A stretch of DNA of 64,000 bases from Teichococcus oryzae (GTDB taxonomy: Bacteria; Pseudomonadota; Alphaproteobacteria; Acetobacterales; Acetobacteraceae): NCBI RefSeq assembly GCF_008386565.1, contig NZ_VUKA01000001.1, positions 1,178,001 to 1,242,000 of the forward strand, given 5' to 3'. Position numbers and translations under genes: made by a program. Positions within the stretch are counted from its first letter, which is position 1. Every line of letters starts with the position of its first letter. Under the pieces are notes generated by a model. That model did no database searches and was not told the DNA's origin. It saw only the letters and a program-made list of their open reading frames with translations. Positions 55,408-64,000 of the stretch are shown here, one piece after another.

Positions 55408-56520
55408 CTATCGCAAGCCGCTGCGGATCACGCGGTTGCCGGGCAGCGTCTCTATCCGCCCGTCGAGTTCCAGGTCCAGTAGAATAACCTGCACCGCAGC
55501 GGCAGAGAGGTGGCAGTGTCGCATCACCTCGTCAACCGTGACGGGCGACGCCCCGATCAGATCGAGGACGCGGGCGGCCCCGTCCGGCAGCACTTCGGCG
55601 GCCTGCGAGGCCATCGGCGAGGCCGCCGGAACCGCCGCGGCGAAGCGGGCGAAGGGCTTGAATTCGCCGGGGGCGGCGGGAAGGTGGTCCAGTACATCCT
55701 CCACCCGTTCCGTCAGATGGGCGCCCTGGCGGATCAGGTCGTTGGAGCCGGCGCAGCGGGGGTCCAGCGGGCTTCCGGGCACCGCGAAGACTTCCCGCCC
55801 GGCTTCCAGCGCCAGCCGGGCCGTCATCAATGTGCCGGATTGCAGCGCTGCCTCCACAACCACGACGCCGAGCGACAGCCCGGCGATGATGCGGTTGCGG
55901 CGCGGGAAGTGCCGCGCGATCGGCGCGGTGCCGAGCGGTGCCTCCGCCACGACCGCTCCGCCCTCGGCAATGGCGGATTGCAGTTCCGCATGCTCAGGCG
56001 GATAGGCGCGGTCCAGCCCGCCCGGGATTACGGCGATGGTCCGGCCGGCGCGCAATGCCCCTAGATGGGCGGCGGCGTCGATGCCGCGCGCCAGGCCGGA
56101 AGTGACCACCACCTCGCGTCCGGCCAGCCCCGCGGCCAGTTCGCCAGCCAGGCGCCGCCCTAGGCCGGACGCGTTGCGGGCGCCCACCACGGCCACCTGG
56201 CGGCGATGCAGCAGGGTGGCATCGCCGATCACGGCGACGGCCGAGGGCGGATCCTCCAGCAGCGCCAGCAGGGGCGGGTAGTCATCCTCGCCCCAGAACA
56301 GGAAGCGGCCGCCCATTTCCGCCACCTCGTCCACCTCTCGCCGGATCACGGACAGCGGGGGCGGCGCGAATGGCACAGCGCGCCGGGCGGACAATGCGGG
56401 GAGCGCGTCCAGTGCCGCCTCGGAACTGCCGTAGCGCTCCAGCAGGCGCCGGAGGGTCACGGGCCCGACGCCATCCGTGCGGATGAGGCGCAGCCGGGCC
56501 AGCACCTCCCGCGGCGTCAT
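55408..56520 (-). CDS. dprA: DNA-processing protein DprA
   Basis: Loads RecA on incoming single-stranded DNA during natural transformation. 370 residues. An N-terminal SAM-like helical domain (about 1-65) precedes the Rossmann core: VAVVGARNASGLGRRLA, VTSGLARGIDAAAHLGAL, and FPRRNRIIAGLS are diagnostic. A C-terminal winged helix (about 305-370) follows. The ATG overlaps the plsY stop by 4 bases. It is often retained in non-competent alphaproteobacteria. Confidence 0.97.
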   Translation of the reverse strand: MTPREVLARLRLIRTDGVGPVTLRRLLERYGSSEAALDALPALSARRAVPFAPPPLSVIRREVDEVAEMGGRFLFWGEDDYPPLLALLEDPPSAVAVIGDATLLHRRQVAVVGARNASGLGRRLAGELAAGLAGREVVVTSGLARGIDAAAHLGALRAGRTIAVIPGGLDRAYPPEHAELQSAIAEGGAVVAEAPLGTAPIARHFPRRNRIIAGLSLGVVVVEAALQSGTLMTARLALEAGREVFAVPGSPLDPRCAGSNDLIRQGAHLTERVEDVLDHLPAAPGEFKPFARFAAAVPAASPMASQAAEVLPDGAARVLDLIGASPVTVDEVMRHCHLSAAAVQVILLDLELDGRIETLPGNRVIRSGLR

Positions 56521-57101
56521 GATTTCTGGCCGATCCGCGGCTCGGTTCCGGCGAGGAGACGGCGAATATTGGCCTGGTGGCGCCAGGCGATCAGCAGCGC
56601 CAAAGCCAGGGCGAAGATGGCGAGCTGGCTGTCCCCGGCCAGCCAGGCGATGAGTGGTGCCGCGAAGCAGGCGGTCAGCGCCGAAGCGGAGGAAATGCGG
56701 GTCACCTTGGCCATGACCAGCCAGATGAGGGCGCAGGCCAGCCCCAGCCACCAGGCCGCGGCCAGCAGCACGCCAGCGCCGGTAGCCACGCCCTTGCCGC
56801 CACGGAAGCCGAGCCAGACAGGAAACACATGCCCGATCAGGGCCGCGATGCCGGCGACAAGCCCCGCCTCCCGGCCCAGCAACGCGCCAAAGGCCAGGAC
56901 CGGGACCACGCCCTTCAGGGCATCCAGCAACAGCGTCGCGGCCGCGACCTTCTTGTTGCCGGTGCGCAGCACGTTGGTGGCGCCGATATTGCCGCTGCCG
57001 ATTTTGCGTATGTCGCCGAGGCCAGCCATCCGGCTCAACAACAGCCCATAAGGAACGGAGCCGGACAGGTAGCCGATCAAGGCGGCGAGCAGAGCGCTCA
57101 T
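56517..57101 (-). CDS. plsY: Glycerol-3-phosphate acyltransferase PlsY
   Basis: An inner-membrane enzyme that uses acyl-phosphate to acylate glycerol-3-phosphate, the first step of phospholipid synthesis. 194 residues with about five to seven membrane helices. The motifs GYLSGSVPYG, SGNIGATNVLR and FRGGKGVATGAG are family signatures for the acyl-phosphate and G3P sites. It overlaps both pyrC' (start) and dprA (stop) by 4 bases. Confidence 0.97.
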   Translation of the reverse strand: MSALLAALIGYLSGSVPYGLLLSRMAGLGDIRKIGSGNIGATNVLRTGNKKVAAATLLLDALKGVVPVLAFGALLGREAGLVAGIAALIGHVFPVWLGFRGGKGVATGAGVLLAAAWWLGLACALIWLVMAKVTRISSASALTACFAAPLIAWLAGDSQLAIFALALALLIAWRHQANIRRLLAGTEPRIGQKS

Positions 57102-58405
57102 CCGTAAACGCGCCGCCCGGCTTTCCAGGTGCCGATCACCCGTCCTTCCAGGGCGCGGCCGTCGAATGGCGAATTCTGCGCCTTTCCGGGCAGCTTGCCG
57201 GCTTCAACCTTCCAGGCACGCTCCGGATGGAACAGCACCAGGTCGGCGGGCCTGCCATGACCGAGCGTCCCGGCCTCCAGCCCGAGCAACCTGGCCGGCT
57301 TCACGGTGAGAAGCTCCAGGGCCTGCGGCAGGGCGAGGTCGCCGGCATGAACCCGGGCCAGCGTGATCCCGAACAGGGTCGCCAGCCCCACACCGCCGGC
57401 CGAGGCCTGGGCGAAGGGCAGGCGCTTGTCGTCCGGATCGGCCGGCTGGTGGTCGGAAGCAACGGCGTCGATGGTGCCGTCGGCCAGCGCCGCCACCACG
57501 GCGAGCCGGTCTTCCTCCCGCCGCAGCGGGGGCGACAGCTTGGCATAGGTGCGGAAATCGCCGATGGCCGTCTCGTTCAGGTCGAAATAAGGGGGCGCCG
57601 TGTCGCAGGTGACGCGGATGCCTTCCTGCTTGGCCTTCCGGATCAGGCTCAACGCATCCGCCGTCGAGACATGCGCGAAGTGAACATGGCCGCCGGTGAT
57701 CCGGGCCAGGGCGATGTCACGCGCCACCATGATCGATTCGGCGGCGGGCGTGATGCCGGGAAGCCCCAGCCGTGTCGCCAGCTCGCCTTCGGTCGCGGCA
57801 CCGCCGGCGGCCAGGGCCGGCTCCTCCGGATGCTGCACCACGAAGCTGCCGAAGGCGCGGGCATAGGAAAGCGCCAAGCGCATGGTCCGGGCGTTGGCGA
57901 TGGCGCGCGTGCCGTCGGTGAAGGCCACCGCGCCGGCTTCCCGCAGCAACCCGTATTCCGCGATTTCCTTGCCCTGGCACCCCTTGGTGGCGGCGCCATA
58001 GGGCAGGATGGACAGGCTTCCGGTCGCCTCGCCGCGGCGGACGACGAACTGTACCAGGGCCGCGTCGTCGAGGGCTGGCTGGGTGTCGGGCAGGGCGCAA
58101 AGCGTGGTGATGCCGCCCGCCGCCGCGGCCTGGGCGGCGCTGTCGATGGTTTCCCGATACTCGGCCCCCGGTTCGCCAAGGGCGGCCCGGAGGTCCACCA
58201 GGCCGGGGGCCAGCACGGCGCCGCCGCAATCCACGACCTCCGCCCCCTCCGGGATGGCCAGGGCGCCGCCATGATCCGCGATGACGCCGCGGCTCACCAG
58301 CAGGCTGCCTGGGGCGTCAAGGCCAGCGGCAGGATCGATCAGCCGCGCATTGACGAAGATGGTGTCGGTCATCGGGTTCATCGGAAAGGTCGCGGGGGCG
58401 GTCAC
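57098..58405 (-). CDS. pyrC: Dihydroorotase-like PyrC' (probably non-catalytic)
   Basis: A 435-residue protein of the class I dihydroorotase family, encoded directly after pyrB with a GTGA overlap. The metal site is lost: the usual DxHxHxREPG reads D71-L-R73-A-A75-L-G77-E-P-G, so both histidines and the substrate arginine are replaced, and the late DHAPH reads D318-H-Q-P-A322. The fold-defining segments, such as [13 protein letters not shown], remain. In Pseudomonas and others such a PyrC' is required to assemble the PyrB holoenzyme. The start could be GTG 58405 or the ATGs at 58381 or 58372. plsY overlaps its stop. Confidence 0.9.
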   Translation of the reverse strand: MTAPATFPMNPMTDTIFVNARLIDPAAGLDAPGSLLVSRGVIADHGGALAIPEGAEVVDCGGAVLAPGLVDLRAALGEPGAEYRETIDSAAQAAAAGGITTLCALPDTQPALDDAALVQFVVRRGEATGSLSILPYGAATKGCQGKEIAEYGLLREAGAVAFTDGTRAIANARTMRLALSYARAFGSFVVQHPEEPALAAGGAATEGELATRLGLPGITPAAESIMVARDIALARITGGHVHFAHVSTADALSLIRKAKQEGIRVTCDTAPPYFDLNETAIGDFRTYAKLSPPLRREEDRLAVVAALADGTIDAVASDHQPADPDDKRLPFAQASAGGVGLATLFGITLARVHAGDLALPQALELLTVKPARLLGLEAGTLGHGRPADLVLFHPERAWKVEAGKLPGKAQNSPFDGRALEGRVIGTWKAGRRVYG

Positions 58406-59346
58406 AGCCGGGCACCCCGGCGAAGGTTACGGGCGAGAATGTCGAGCACGGCCATCCGCACGGCCACGCCCATCTCCACCTGCTCCCCGATCACGCTGCG
58501 CTCGGGATCATCGGCGACCGCGCTGTCGATCTCCACGCCGCGGTTCATAGGGCCCGGATGCATGATGATGGCATCAGGCCGGGCCACCGCGAGCTTGGCG
58601 GCATCCAGGCCGTAGAAGCGGAAGAACTCCCGCGCGGACGGCACCAGGCCGCCGGCCATGCGCTCCTTCTGCAGGCGCAGCATCATCACCACATCGGCGT
58701 CGCGCAGCCCGGCCTTCATGTCGTGGAACACCTCGACGCCGAGACGGGCGGCCTCGGCCGGGATCAGGGTGGGCGGGCCCACCACCCGGACGCGGCAATT
58801 CATGGCCGAGAGCAGGTGGATGTTGGAGCGCGCGACCCGGCTGTGCAGCACGTCGCCGCAGATGGCGACCGTCAGGTTCTCCAGCCGGCCCTTGCGGCGG
58901 CGGATGGTCAGGGCGTCCAGCAGGGCCTGGGTGGGATGCTCATGCGTGCCGTCGCCGGCATTGATCACCGCGGCATCGACCTTCTGGCTGAGCAGGGCCG
59001 GCGCGCCGGACTGCGCGTGCCGCACCACCAGCAGGTCGCAATGCATCGCGTTCAGGGTGGAGGCGGTGTCGAGCAGCGTTTCCCCCTTGTTCACGCTGCT
59101 GGTGGAGACGGACATGTTGATCACGTCCGCCCCCAGCCGCTTGCCGGCCAGTTCAAAGGAGGTGCGGGTGCGGGTGCTGTCCTCGAAGAACAGGTTGATC
59201 AGCGTCCGCCCCTTGAGGAGATCGCGCTGCGTCTTGCCGCTGCGGTTGAGCAGCGCATAGGACTCGGCGAGGTCCAGGAGGTCGGCGATGTAGGGCGGCT
59301 CCAGACCCTGCAGGGCGAGGAGGTGCCGGTGAGGGAAGGGCAGCAT
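58402..59346 (-). CDS. pyrB: Aspartate carbamoyltransferase catalytic subunit
   Basis: Condenses carbamoyl phosphate and aspartate, the first committed step of pyrimidine synthesis. 314 residues. The carbamoyl-phosphate motif STRTRTSFE (about 55-63), the HPTQALLD signature, and [10 protein letters not shown] near the C-terminus are intact. No pyrI regulatory subunit is present; the linked PyrC' suggests the class A, PyrB-PyrC' dodecamer type. It begins 71 bases after ruvX on the same strand. Confidence 0.97.
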   Translation of the reverse strand: MLPFPHRHLLALQGLEPPYIADLLDLAESYALLNRSGKTQRDLLKGRTLINLFFEDSTRTRTSFELAGKRLGADVINMSVSTSSVNKGETLLDTASTLNAMHCDLLVVRHAQSGAPALLSQKVDAAVINAGDGTHEHPTQALLDALTIRRRKGRLENLTVAICGDVLHSRVARSNIHLLSAMNCRVRVVGPPTLIPAEAARLGVEVFHDMKAGLRDADVVMMLRLQKERMAGGLVPSAREFFRFYGLDAAKLAVARPDAIIMHPGPMNRGVEIDSAVADDPERSVIGEQVEMGVAVRMAVLDILARNLRRGARL

Positions 59347-59417
59347 CGAATACCAGTCCGGCTAGGAGGTGGGCGACCATAACGGCGCATGCCCGGTGCC
59401 GGAAGAGGGGTGTCCCC

Positions 59418-59882
59418 TCAACGGCCGGTGGCATCCAGGGCGGCCTGGAGCATGTACGCGGCCGCCGCCGCGTCCACGACCTTGGCGCGCCGGGCGCGGG
59501 TCATGTCGGCTTCCTCCACCAGCATGCGGTTCACGGCGGAGGAGGACAGCCGCTCGTCCCACAGCGCCGCCGGCAGGTTCACCGCCTCCGAGACGGCGAT
59601 GGCCCAGTCCTTCGCCGCCTGCGCGGCCGGGCCGAAGGAGCCGTCGAGCCCGAGCGGAAGGCCCACCACCAGCCCCCCGGCGCCTTCCTTGCGGGCGATC
59701 GCGGCGATGGCGGCGGCATTCGCGGTCAGCTTTCCGCGCGGAAGGCCCTGATATGGGCTGGCCAGCATCAGCATCACGTCCGTCAGGGCGATGCCGATGG
59801 TCTTCTTGCCGGGGTCGAGCCCGATCAGCCTTTGACCTGGGGGCAGGGCGGCGCGAAGCTCGGTCAGGTTGATGAGGGGCAT
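59418..59882 (-). CDS. ruvX: Holliday junction resolvase-like RuvX (YqgF)
   Basis: A 154-residue RNase H-fold nuclease implicated in pre-16S rRNA 5' processing and possibly junction resolution. Signatures: GLDPGKKTIGIALTD with the first catalytic Asp (about 23), VVGLPLGLDGS, DERLSSSAVNRML, and the late Asp in VVDAAAAAYML. It is first in the leftward pyrimidine-topA run and divergent from gatC. Confidence 0.95.
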   Translation of the reverse strand: MPLINLTELRAALPPGQRLIGLDPGKKTIGIALTDVMLMLASPYQGLPRGKLTANAAAIAAIARKEGAGGLVVGLPLGLDGSFGPAAQAAKDWAIAVSEAVNLPAALWDERLSSSAVNRMLVEEADMTRARRAKVVDAAAAAYMLQAALDATGR

Positions 59883-59905
59883 GGCGGTGTTTATGGTCCG
59901 GTCCC

Positions 59906-59919
59906 GTTTGCGCGCAAAC
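59906..59919. repeat. Perfect 14-bp palindrome in the ruvX-gatC divergent promoter region
   Basis: GTTTGCGCGCAAAC is fully self-complementary and lies 23 bases from the ruvX start and 29 bases from gatC. Its length and position suit an operator, but no cognate regulator is known to me. Confidence 0.6.
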
Positions 59920-59948
59920 CCGACCTGATCACTTCCGGAAGAAAAAGA

Positions 59949-60236
59949 ATGTCGCTCGACACCGCCACAGTCCGGCGCGTCGCCTCGCTCGCCCGCCTCA
60001 GGGTCGAGGAGGATGACCTGCCGCGCCTTGAAGCCGAACTGAACGGAATCCTGGGCTGGATCGAGCAGTTGCAGGCCGTGGACACGACCGGCGTCGAGCC
60101 CGTGGCCGGCGGCGGCGCCGAGGCCCTTCGCATGCGGGAGGACCGCGTCACCGATGGCGGCGTCCAGGAGGAGGTGCTGGCCAACGCGCCGGACCGCGCC
60201 GGCGCCTTCTTCGCCGTGCCCAAGGTGGTGGAGTGA
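59949..60236 (+). CDS. gatC: Asp/Glu-tRNA amidotransferase subunit C
   Basis: The small stabilising subunit of GatCAB, which converts Glu-tRNA(Gln) and, in some bacteria, Asp-tRNA(Asn) to the amide forms. 95 residues: [28 protein letters not shown] at the N-terminus (first 19 quoted as pattern [10 protein letters not shown]), VEPVAGG in the middle and FFAVPKVVE at the end are conserved. GAAAAAGA precedes the ATG. Its stop overlaps a GTG in the gatA frame. Confidence 0.95.
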   Translation: MSLDTATVRRVASLARLRVEEDDLPRLEAELNGILGWIEQLQAVDTTGVEPVAGGGAEALRMREDRVTDGGVQEEVLANAPDRAGAFFAVPKVVE

Positions 60237-60241
60237 CCGGC

Positions 60242-61726
60242 ATGACCGCAGCCACCGACCTGACCCTGGCCGGCGCCCGCGCCGCCCTGGCGCGGCGCGA
60301 GATCAGCGCCGTGGAGCTGACGCGCGCCCATCTGGAGGCGATCGAGGCCCTGAACCCGCGCCTCAACGCCTTCATCACCGTGACGCCGGAGCAGGCGCTG
60401 GCCCAGGCCGAGGCCGCCGACGCGGCGCTGGCCCGTGGTGAGGCCAAGCCGCTGACCGGCCTGCCGCTGGCCATCAAGGACCTGTTCTGCACCGCCGGCA
60501 CGCGCACCACGGCGGCCAGCAGGATCCTGGGCGATTTCGTGCCGCCCTATGAAAGCACGGTGACGTCCCAGCTTCTGCGCGACGGCGCGGTGTTCCTCGG
60601 CAAGGCGAATCTCGACGAATTCGCCATGGGCTCATCCAACACCTCCTCCGCCTTCGGCGCGGTGGAGAACCCGTGGAAGCGCCAGGGCGAGGAAGGCACG
60701 GTGCTGGTGCCCGGCGGCTCCTCCGGCGGCTCGGCCGCGGCGGTGGCGGCACGGCTGGCGCTTGGCGCCACGGCGACCGACACGGGCGGCTCGATCCGCC
60801 AACCGGCCGCCTTCTGCGGCGTCGCCGGCATCAAGCCGACCTATGGCCGCTGCTCGCGCTTCGGCATCATCGCCTATGCCTCCTCGCTCGACCAGGCGGG
60901 GCCGGTGGCGCGCACGGTCGAGGATTGCGCCATCCTGCTGAACTCCATGGCGGGCTTCGACCCGCGGGATTCCACCAGCGCCGACCTGCCGGTGCCCGAT
61001 TTCGCCGCCGCCTGCGAGCGGGGCGTGAAGGGCCTGCGCATCGGCATCCCGCGCGAATACCGCCTGGACGGCCTGCCGGCCGAGATCGCCGCGCTGTGGG
61101 AGCAGGGTATGGCCTGGCTGAAGGCCGAGGGCGCCACGCTGGTGGAGATCAGCCTGCCGCACACGAAATACGCCCTGCCGACCTACTACATCGTGGCGCC
61201 GGCCGAGGCTTCCTCCAACCTCGCGCGCTATGACGGCGTGCGCTTCGGCCTGCGCGAGAATGGCGAGGATCTGAAGGACCTGTATGAGCGCACCCGCGCC
61301 GCCGGCTTCGGCGAGGAAGTGAAGCGCCGCATCCTGATCGGCACCTATGTGCTGAGCGCCGGCTATTACGACGCCTATTACGTCAAGGCGCAGCAGGTGC
61401 GGGCGCTGATCCGCCAGGATTTCGACCATGCCTGGGAACAGGTGGACGCCATCCTCGCCCCCACCACGCCTTCCGCAGCCTTCGGACGTGACGAGAAGCA
61501 GGATGATCCTGTGGCCATGTACCTGAATGACGTCTTCACCGTGACGGCCAACCTGGCCGGCATCCCTGGCCTATCCGTGCCGGCCGGCCAGGATGCCAAG
61601 GGCCTGCCGCTGGGCTTGCAGATCCTCGGCCGCCGCTTCGACGAGGAAACGGTGTTCGCTGTCGGCCGTGCCATCGAGCGCAATGCCGGCTTTTCCGCCC
61701 TTCCGGCGCTGAGGGCCGCGGCATGA
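60242..61726 (+). CDS. gatA: Asp/Glu-tRNA amidotransferase subunit A
   Basis: The glutaminase subunit, 494 residues, of the amidase-signature family. Catalytic residues: Lys79 in AIKDLF, cis-Ser160 in PGGSSGGS, and nucleophile Ser184 in [10 protein letters not shown], with the 24-residue Ser-Ser spacing found in other GatA proteins. The start is ATG 60242 with GGAG 8 bases upstream; GTG 60233 overlapping the gatC stop is an alternative. gatB overlaps its stop by 4 bases. Confidence 0.97.
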   Translation: MTAATDLTLAGARAALARREISAVELTRAHLEAIEALNPRLNAFITVTPEQALAQAEAADAALARGEAKPLTGLPLAIKDLFCTAGTRTTAASRILGDFVPPYESTVTSQLLRDGAVFLGKANLDEFAMGSSNTSSAFGAVENPWKRQGEEGTVLVPGGSSGGSAAAVAARLALGATATDTGGSIRQPAAFCGVAGIKPTYGRCSRFGIIAYASSLDQAGPVARTVEDCAILLNSMAGFDPRDSTSADLPVPDFAAACERGVKGLRIGIPREYRLDGLPAEIAALWEQGMAWLKAEGATLVEISLPHTKYALPTYYIVAPAEASSNLARYDGVRFGLRENGEDLKDLYERTRAAGFGEEVKRRILIGTYVLSAGYYDAYYVKAQQVRALIRQDFDHAWEQVDAILAPTTPSAAFGRDEKQDDPVAMYLNDVFTVTANLAGIPGLSVPAGQDAKGLPLGLQILGRRFDEETVFAVGRAIERNAGFSALPALRAAA

Positions 61727-63174
61727 GCTACACGATCGAGGGCGCGACCGGCGCCTGGGAAGTGGTGATCGGGCTGGAAGTGCATGCCCAGGTCACCTCC
61801 GAGGCCAAGCTGTTCAGCGGCGCCGCGACGGAGTTCGGCGCCGAGCCGAACACGCAGGTGTCGTTCATCGATGCGGGCTTCCCCGGCATGCTGCCGGTGA
61901 TCAACCGCGAATGCGTGGCCCAGGCGGTGCGGACCGGGCTGGGGCTGAAGGCCCAGGTCAATCTGTGGTCGCGCTTCGACCGCAAGAACTACTTCTATGC
62001 CGACCTGCCGCAGGGCTACCAGATCAGCCAGTACCAGTTCCCGGTGATCGGCCAGGGCGAGATCCAGATCGAGCTGCCGGATGGCAGCACCAAGATGATC
62101 GGCATCACCCGCCTGCACCTGGAGCAGGATGCCGGCAAGTCGCTGCACGACCAGCACCCGAACAAGTCGTATATCGACCTGAACCGGTCCGGCGTCGCGC
62201 TGATGGAGATCGTCTCCGAGCCTGACATGCGCTCCCCGGAGGAGGCCGGCGCCTACCTGACCAAGCTGCGCCAGATCCTGCGCTATCTCGGCACCTGCGA
62301 CGGCAACATGGAGCAGGGCTCGCTGCGCGCGGACGTGAACGTCTCCGTCCGCAAGCCGGGCGAGGGGTTCCGCACGCGCTGCGAGGTGAAGAACGTCAAC
62401 TCCATCCGCTTCGTCATGCAGGCGGTGGAGGCCGAGGCGCGGCGCCAGATCGAGGTGTGGGAAGCGGGCGAGGAGGTGGTGCAGGAAACCCGCCTGTTCG
62501 ACACCACCCGCGGCGAAACGCGCTCCATGCGCTCCAAGGAGGACGCGCATGACTACCGCTACTTCCCCGACCCCGACCTGCCGCCGCTGGTGCTGCAGCA
62601 GGATTGGGTGGACCAGGTCAAGGCCGGCCTGCCGGAACTGCCGGATGAGCGGCGTGCCCGCTATGTCGGCGAATACGGCCTGACGCCCTACGATGCCCAT
62701 GTGCTGACGCTGGAAAAGGAAACGGCGGCTTTCTACGAAACCGTGGCCGCTGGCCGCGACCCGAAGATGGCGGCCAACTGGGTCACCGGCGATTTCTTCG
62801 CGGGCCTGAACCGCACCGGCCACAGCATCGGCGATTCGCCGGTTTCCGCCGAGAACCTTGGCGGGCTGCTGGACCTGATCAAGGACGGCACGCTGTCCGG
62901 CAAGCTGGCCAAGGAAGTTCTGGAAGCGATGTTCGAGACGGGCAAGCCGCCCGCCGCCATTGTCGAGGAGCGCGGGCTGAAGCAGGTGACCGATACCGGC
63001 GCCATCGAGGCGATGATCGACGAGGTCATGGCCAAGAACGCCGACAAGGTGGCCGAATACCGCAGCGGCAAGGACAAGCTTTTCGGCTTCTTTGTCGGCC
63101 AGACCATGAAGGCCATGCAGGGCAAGGGCAACCCGGCGCTGGTGAACGAGATCCTCAAGCGCAAGCTGGCCTGA
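61723..63174 (+). CDS. gatB: Asp/Glu-tRNA amidotransferase subunit B
   Basis: The kinase/amidase-transfer subunit that activates the tRNA-bound acid with ATP and adds ammonia. 483 residues. The GLEVHAQV N-terminal motif, [19 protein letters not shown], and the [17 protein letters not shown] segment are diagnostic. The C-terminal YqeY-like tail domain (about 330-483) contains [14 protein letters not shown]-type residues for tRNA contact. The presence of gatCAB suggests the organism uses the transamidation route for Gln- and perhaps Asn-tRNA. Confidence 0.97.
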   Translation: MSYTIEGATGAWEVVIGLEVHAQVTSEAKLFSGAATEFGAEPNTQVSFIDAGFPGMLPVINRECVAQAVRTGLGLKAQVNLWSRFDRKNYFYADLPQGYQISQYQFPVIGQGEIQIELPDGSTKMIGITRLHLEQDAGKSLHDQHPNKSYIDLNRSGVALMEIVSEPDMRSPEEAGAYLTKLRQILRYLGTCDGNMEQGSLRADVNVSVRKPGEGFRTRCEVKNVNSIRFVMQAVEAEARRQIEVWEAGEEVVQETRLFDTTRGETRSMRSKEDAHDYRYFPDPDLPPLVLQQDWVDQVKAGLPELPDERRARYVGEYGLTPYDAHVLTLEKETAAFYETVAAGRDPKMAANWVTGDFFAGLNRTGHSIGDSPVSAENLGGLLDLIKDGTLSGKLAKEVLEAMFETGKPPAAIVEERGLKQVTDTGAIEAMIDEVMAKNADKVAEYRSGKDKLFGFFVGQTMKAMQGKGNPALVNEILKRKLA

Positions 63175-63233
63175 CCGGCCATGCCGTGCCACGCTTCCGT
63201 TCCTGGGAACCGCAGGAATGGAAGCGCCACGGC

Positions 63234-63863
63234 ATGATCACCCTCTACACCTACAACACCCCCAACGGCCGCAAGATCAGCGTGGCGCTGGAGGAGATGG
63301 GCCTGCCTTACGAGGTGAAGGTCATCAACATCACCAAGGGCGAGCAATTCGACCCTGAGTTCCTGAAGATCGCACCCAACAACAAGATCCCGGCCATTGT
63401 CGATTCGGAGGGGCCGGGCGGGAAGCCGATCAGCGTCTTCGAATCCGGCGCCATCCTGCTTTATCTGGCCGAGAAGACCGGCAAGGGCATGCCTGCCGAT
63501 GCGCGCAGCCGCACCGCCGTTCATGAATGGCTTATGTGGCAGATGGGCGGCTTCGGCCCCATGCCAGGGCAGGTGCATTTCTTCCTCGGCCAGCCGGAAG
63601 GCCCGGCCCGCGACTTCGGCCTGGAGCGCTACGGCAAGGAAACGCGCCGGCTCTACGGGGTCATGGACAAGCATCTGGCGGGCCGGACCTTCCTGGCCAC
63701 CGAAGGAGAGCCGAGCATCGCCGATTATGCCGTGATCGGCTGGGCCTGGCGGCATGAGCGGCACCAGGTGGATCTCGCGGATTATCCCAATGTGCGTGCC
63801 TGGTATGAGCGGATGATGGCGCGGCCGGCGGTGGCGCGTGGTTTCGAGGTTGCGCTGGCTTAA
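63234..63863 (+). CDS. Glutathione S-transferase family protein (YfcG-like)
   Basis: A 209-residue cytoplasmic GST. The thioredoxin-fold N-terminal domain begins ITLYTYNTPNGRKISVALEE, where the TPNG pattern matches the disulfide-reductase-type YfcG/YghU group. NKIPAIVD gives the cis-Pro and FESGAILLYLAE the glutathione-binding ES pair. The C-terminal helical domain ends PAVARGFEVALA. The chosen ATG is 63234; an earlier in-frame ATG or GTG at 63186 would add 16 unusual residues. Confidence 0.9.
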   Translation: MITLYTYNTPNGRKISVALEEMGLPYEVKVINITKGEQFDPEFLKIAPNNKIPAIVDSEGPGGKPISVFESGAILLYLAEKTGKGMPADARSRTAVHEWLMWQMGGFGPMPGQVHFFLGQPEGPARDFGLERYGKETRRLYGVMDKHLAGRTFLATEGEPSIADYAVIGWAWRHERHQVDLADYPNVRAWYERMMARPAVARGFEVALA

Positions 63864-63880
63864 GCACGGCCCTTTGCCAT

Positions 63881-63909
63881 TTGACGAAGCCTTCGGCCGC
63901 CGCTAGAAG
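63881..63909 (+). promoter_or_regulatory. Probable sigma-70 promoter of tRNA-Ser(GCT)
   Basis: TTGACG and TAGAAG are separated by exactly 17 bases, and the -10 ends 36 bases before the mature tRNA. It lies just past the GST stop. Confidence 0.65.
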
Positions 63910-63945
63910 CACGCCTGCATACGCCGTGTAACTTCAAAACCCTGC

Positions 63946-64000
63946 GGAGGGGTGGCCGAGTGGCCGAAGGCGGCGGTTTGCTAAACCGTTAAACGGGGAT
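63946..64000 (+). tRNA. tRNA-Ser (anticodon GCT), cut by window end
   Basis: The first 55 nt of a class II tRNA. GGAGGGGTGGCCGAGTGG is the serine-tRNA 5' half, and the anticodon loop TTGCTAA gives GCT (serine AGC/AGU). The variable arm begins at the window end; the T-arm and acceptor 3' strand are outside. Confidence 0.93.

Noticed and set aside
52392-55487. A 1000-codon open frame on the plus strand opposite topA
   Set aside because: Antisense shadow of topA. No recognisable domain; topA itself is unmistakable on the minus strand.

Overview
The window is GC-rich, densely packed chromosomal DNA from an alphaproteobacterium. A member of the Acetobacteraceae related to Roseomonas fits best. 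This placement is inferred from: a recA promoter carrying the alphaproteobacterial SOS box GAAC-N7-GAAC, a CckA-like kinase next to recA-alaS, the gene order ruvX-pyrB-pyrC'-plsY-dprA-topA, a PleD homologue, and frequent ATGA or GTGA start/stop overlaps. Almost everything is core housekeeping DNA. I see no insertion sequence, prophage or CRISPR array.

Layout. 1-2.6 kb: a truncated serine hydrolase, tRNA-Ser(GGA), and speD-speE for spermidine synthesis with an intrinsic-terminator-like hairpin between them. 2.7-11.4 kb: a soluble CckA-like hybrid kinase, SOS-regulated recA, the leftward operon rarA-crcB-rluC, and alaS. 11.5-18 kb: a TPR-glycosyltransferase and a methyltransferase (leftward), a 25-base poly-G tract, a polyprenyl diphosphate synthase, and recQ. 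18.3-22.2 kb: a MarR regulator, a perfect inverted repeat, an orphan form-II CoxL-like molybdoenzyme subunit, a GlcG/HbpS protein, and bcp. 22.2-30.8 kb: glnE, an AsmA/YhdP-like protein, tyrS and anmK. 30.9-36.9 kb: an alpha/beta hydrolase divergent from a sulfur-trafficking operon (iscR, two cysteine desulfurases, ferredoxin, tenA-like, mnmA), then tRNA-Met. 37-41.4 kb: four leftward metabolic genes. 41.5-45 kb: rpmH-rnpA-yidD-yidC-engB. 45.2-48.8 kb: argB, dapD, dapE and a membrane protein. 48.9-50.6 kb: pleD and rpmG. 50.7-59.9 kb: a leftward block of S41 protease, topA, dprA, plsY, pyrC', pyrB and ruvX. 59.9-64 kb: gatCAB, a GST, and the start of tRNA-Ser(GCT).

How the genes work together. 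Several operons are held together by 4-base overlaps, which points to translational coupling. The iscR operon links cysteine sulfur mobilisation (desulfurases, ferredoxin) to tRNA 2-thiouridine formation (MnmA). The gatCAB operon, alaS, tyrS and three tRNAs serve translation. rpmH-rnpA-yidD-yidC joins ribosome and RNase P production to membrane protein insertion. recA, recQ, ruvX, rarA, dprA and topA form an unusually rich set of DNA-maintenance genes in one window.

The observations most worth a second look are the poly-G tract between two divergent genes, the dihydroorotase-like gene that has lost its metal-binding histidines next to pyrB, the membrane-anchor-less CckA-like kinase, the orphan CoxL-like locus with its MarR gene and palindrome, and a candidate small RNA or attenuated leader upstream of iscR.
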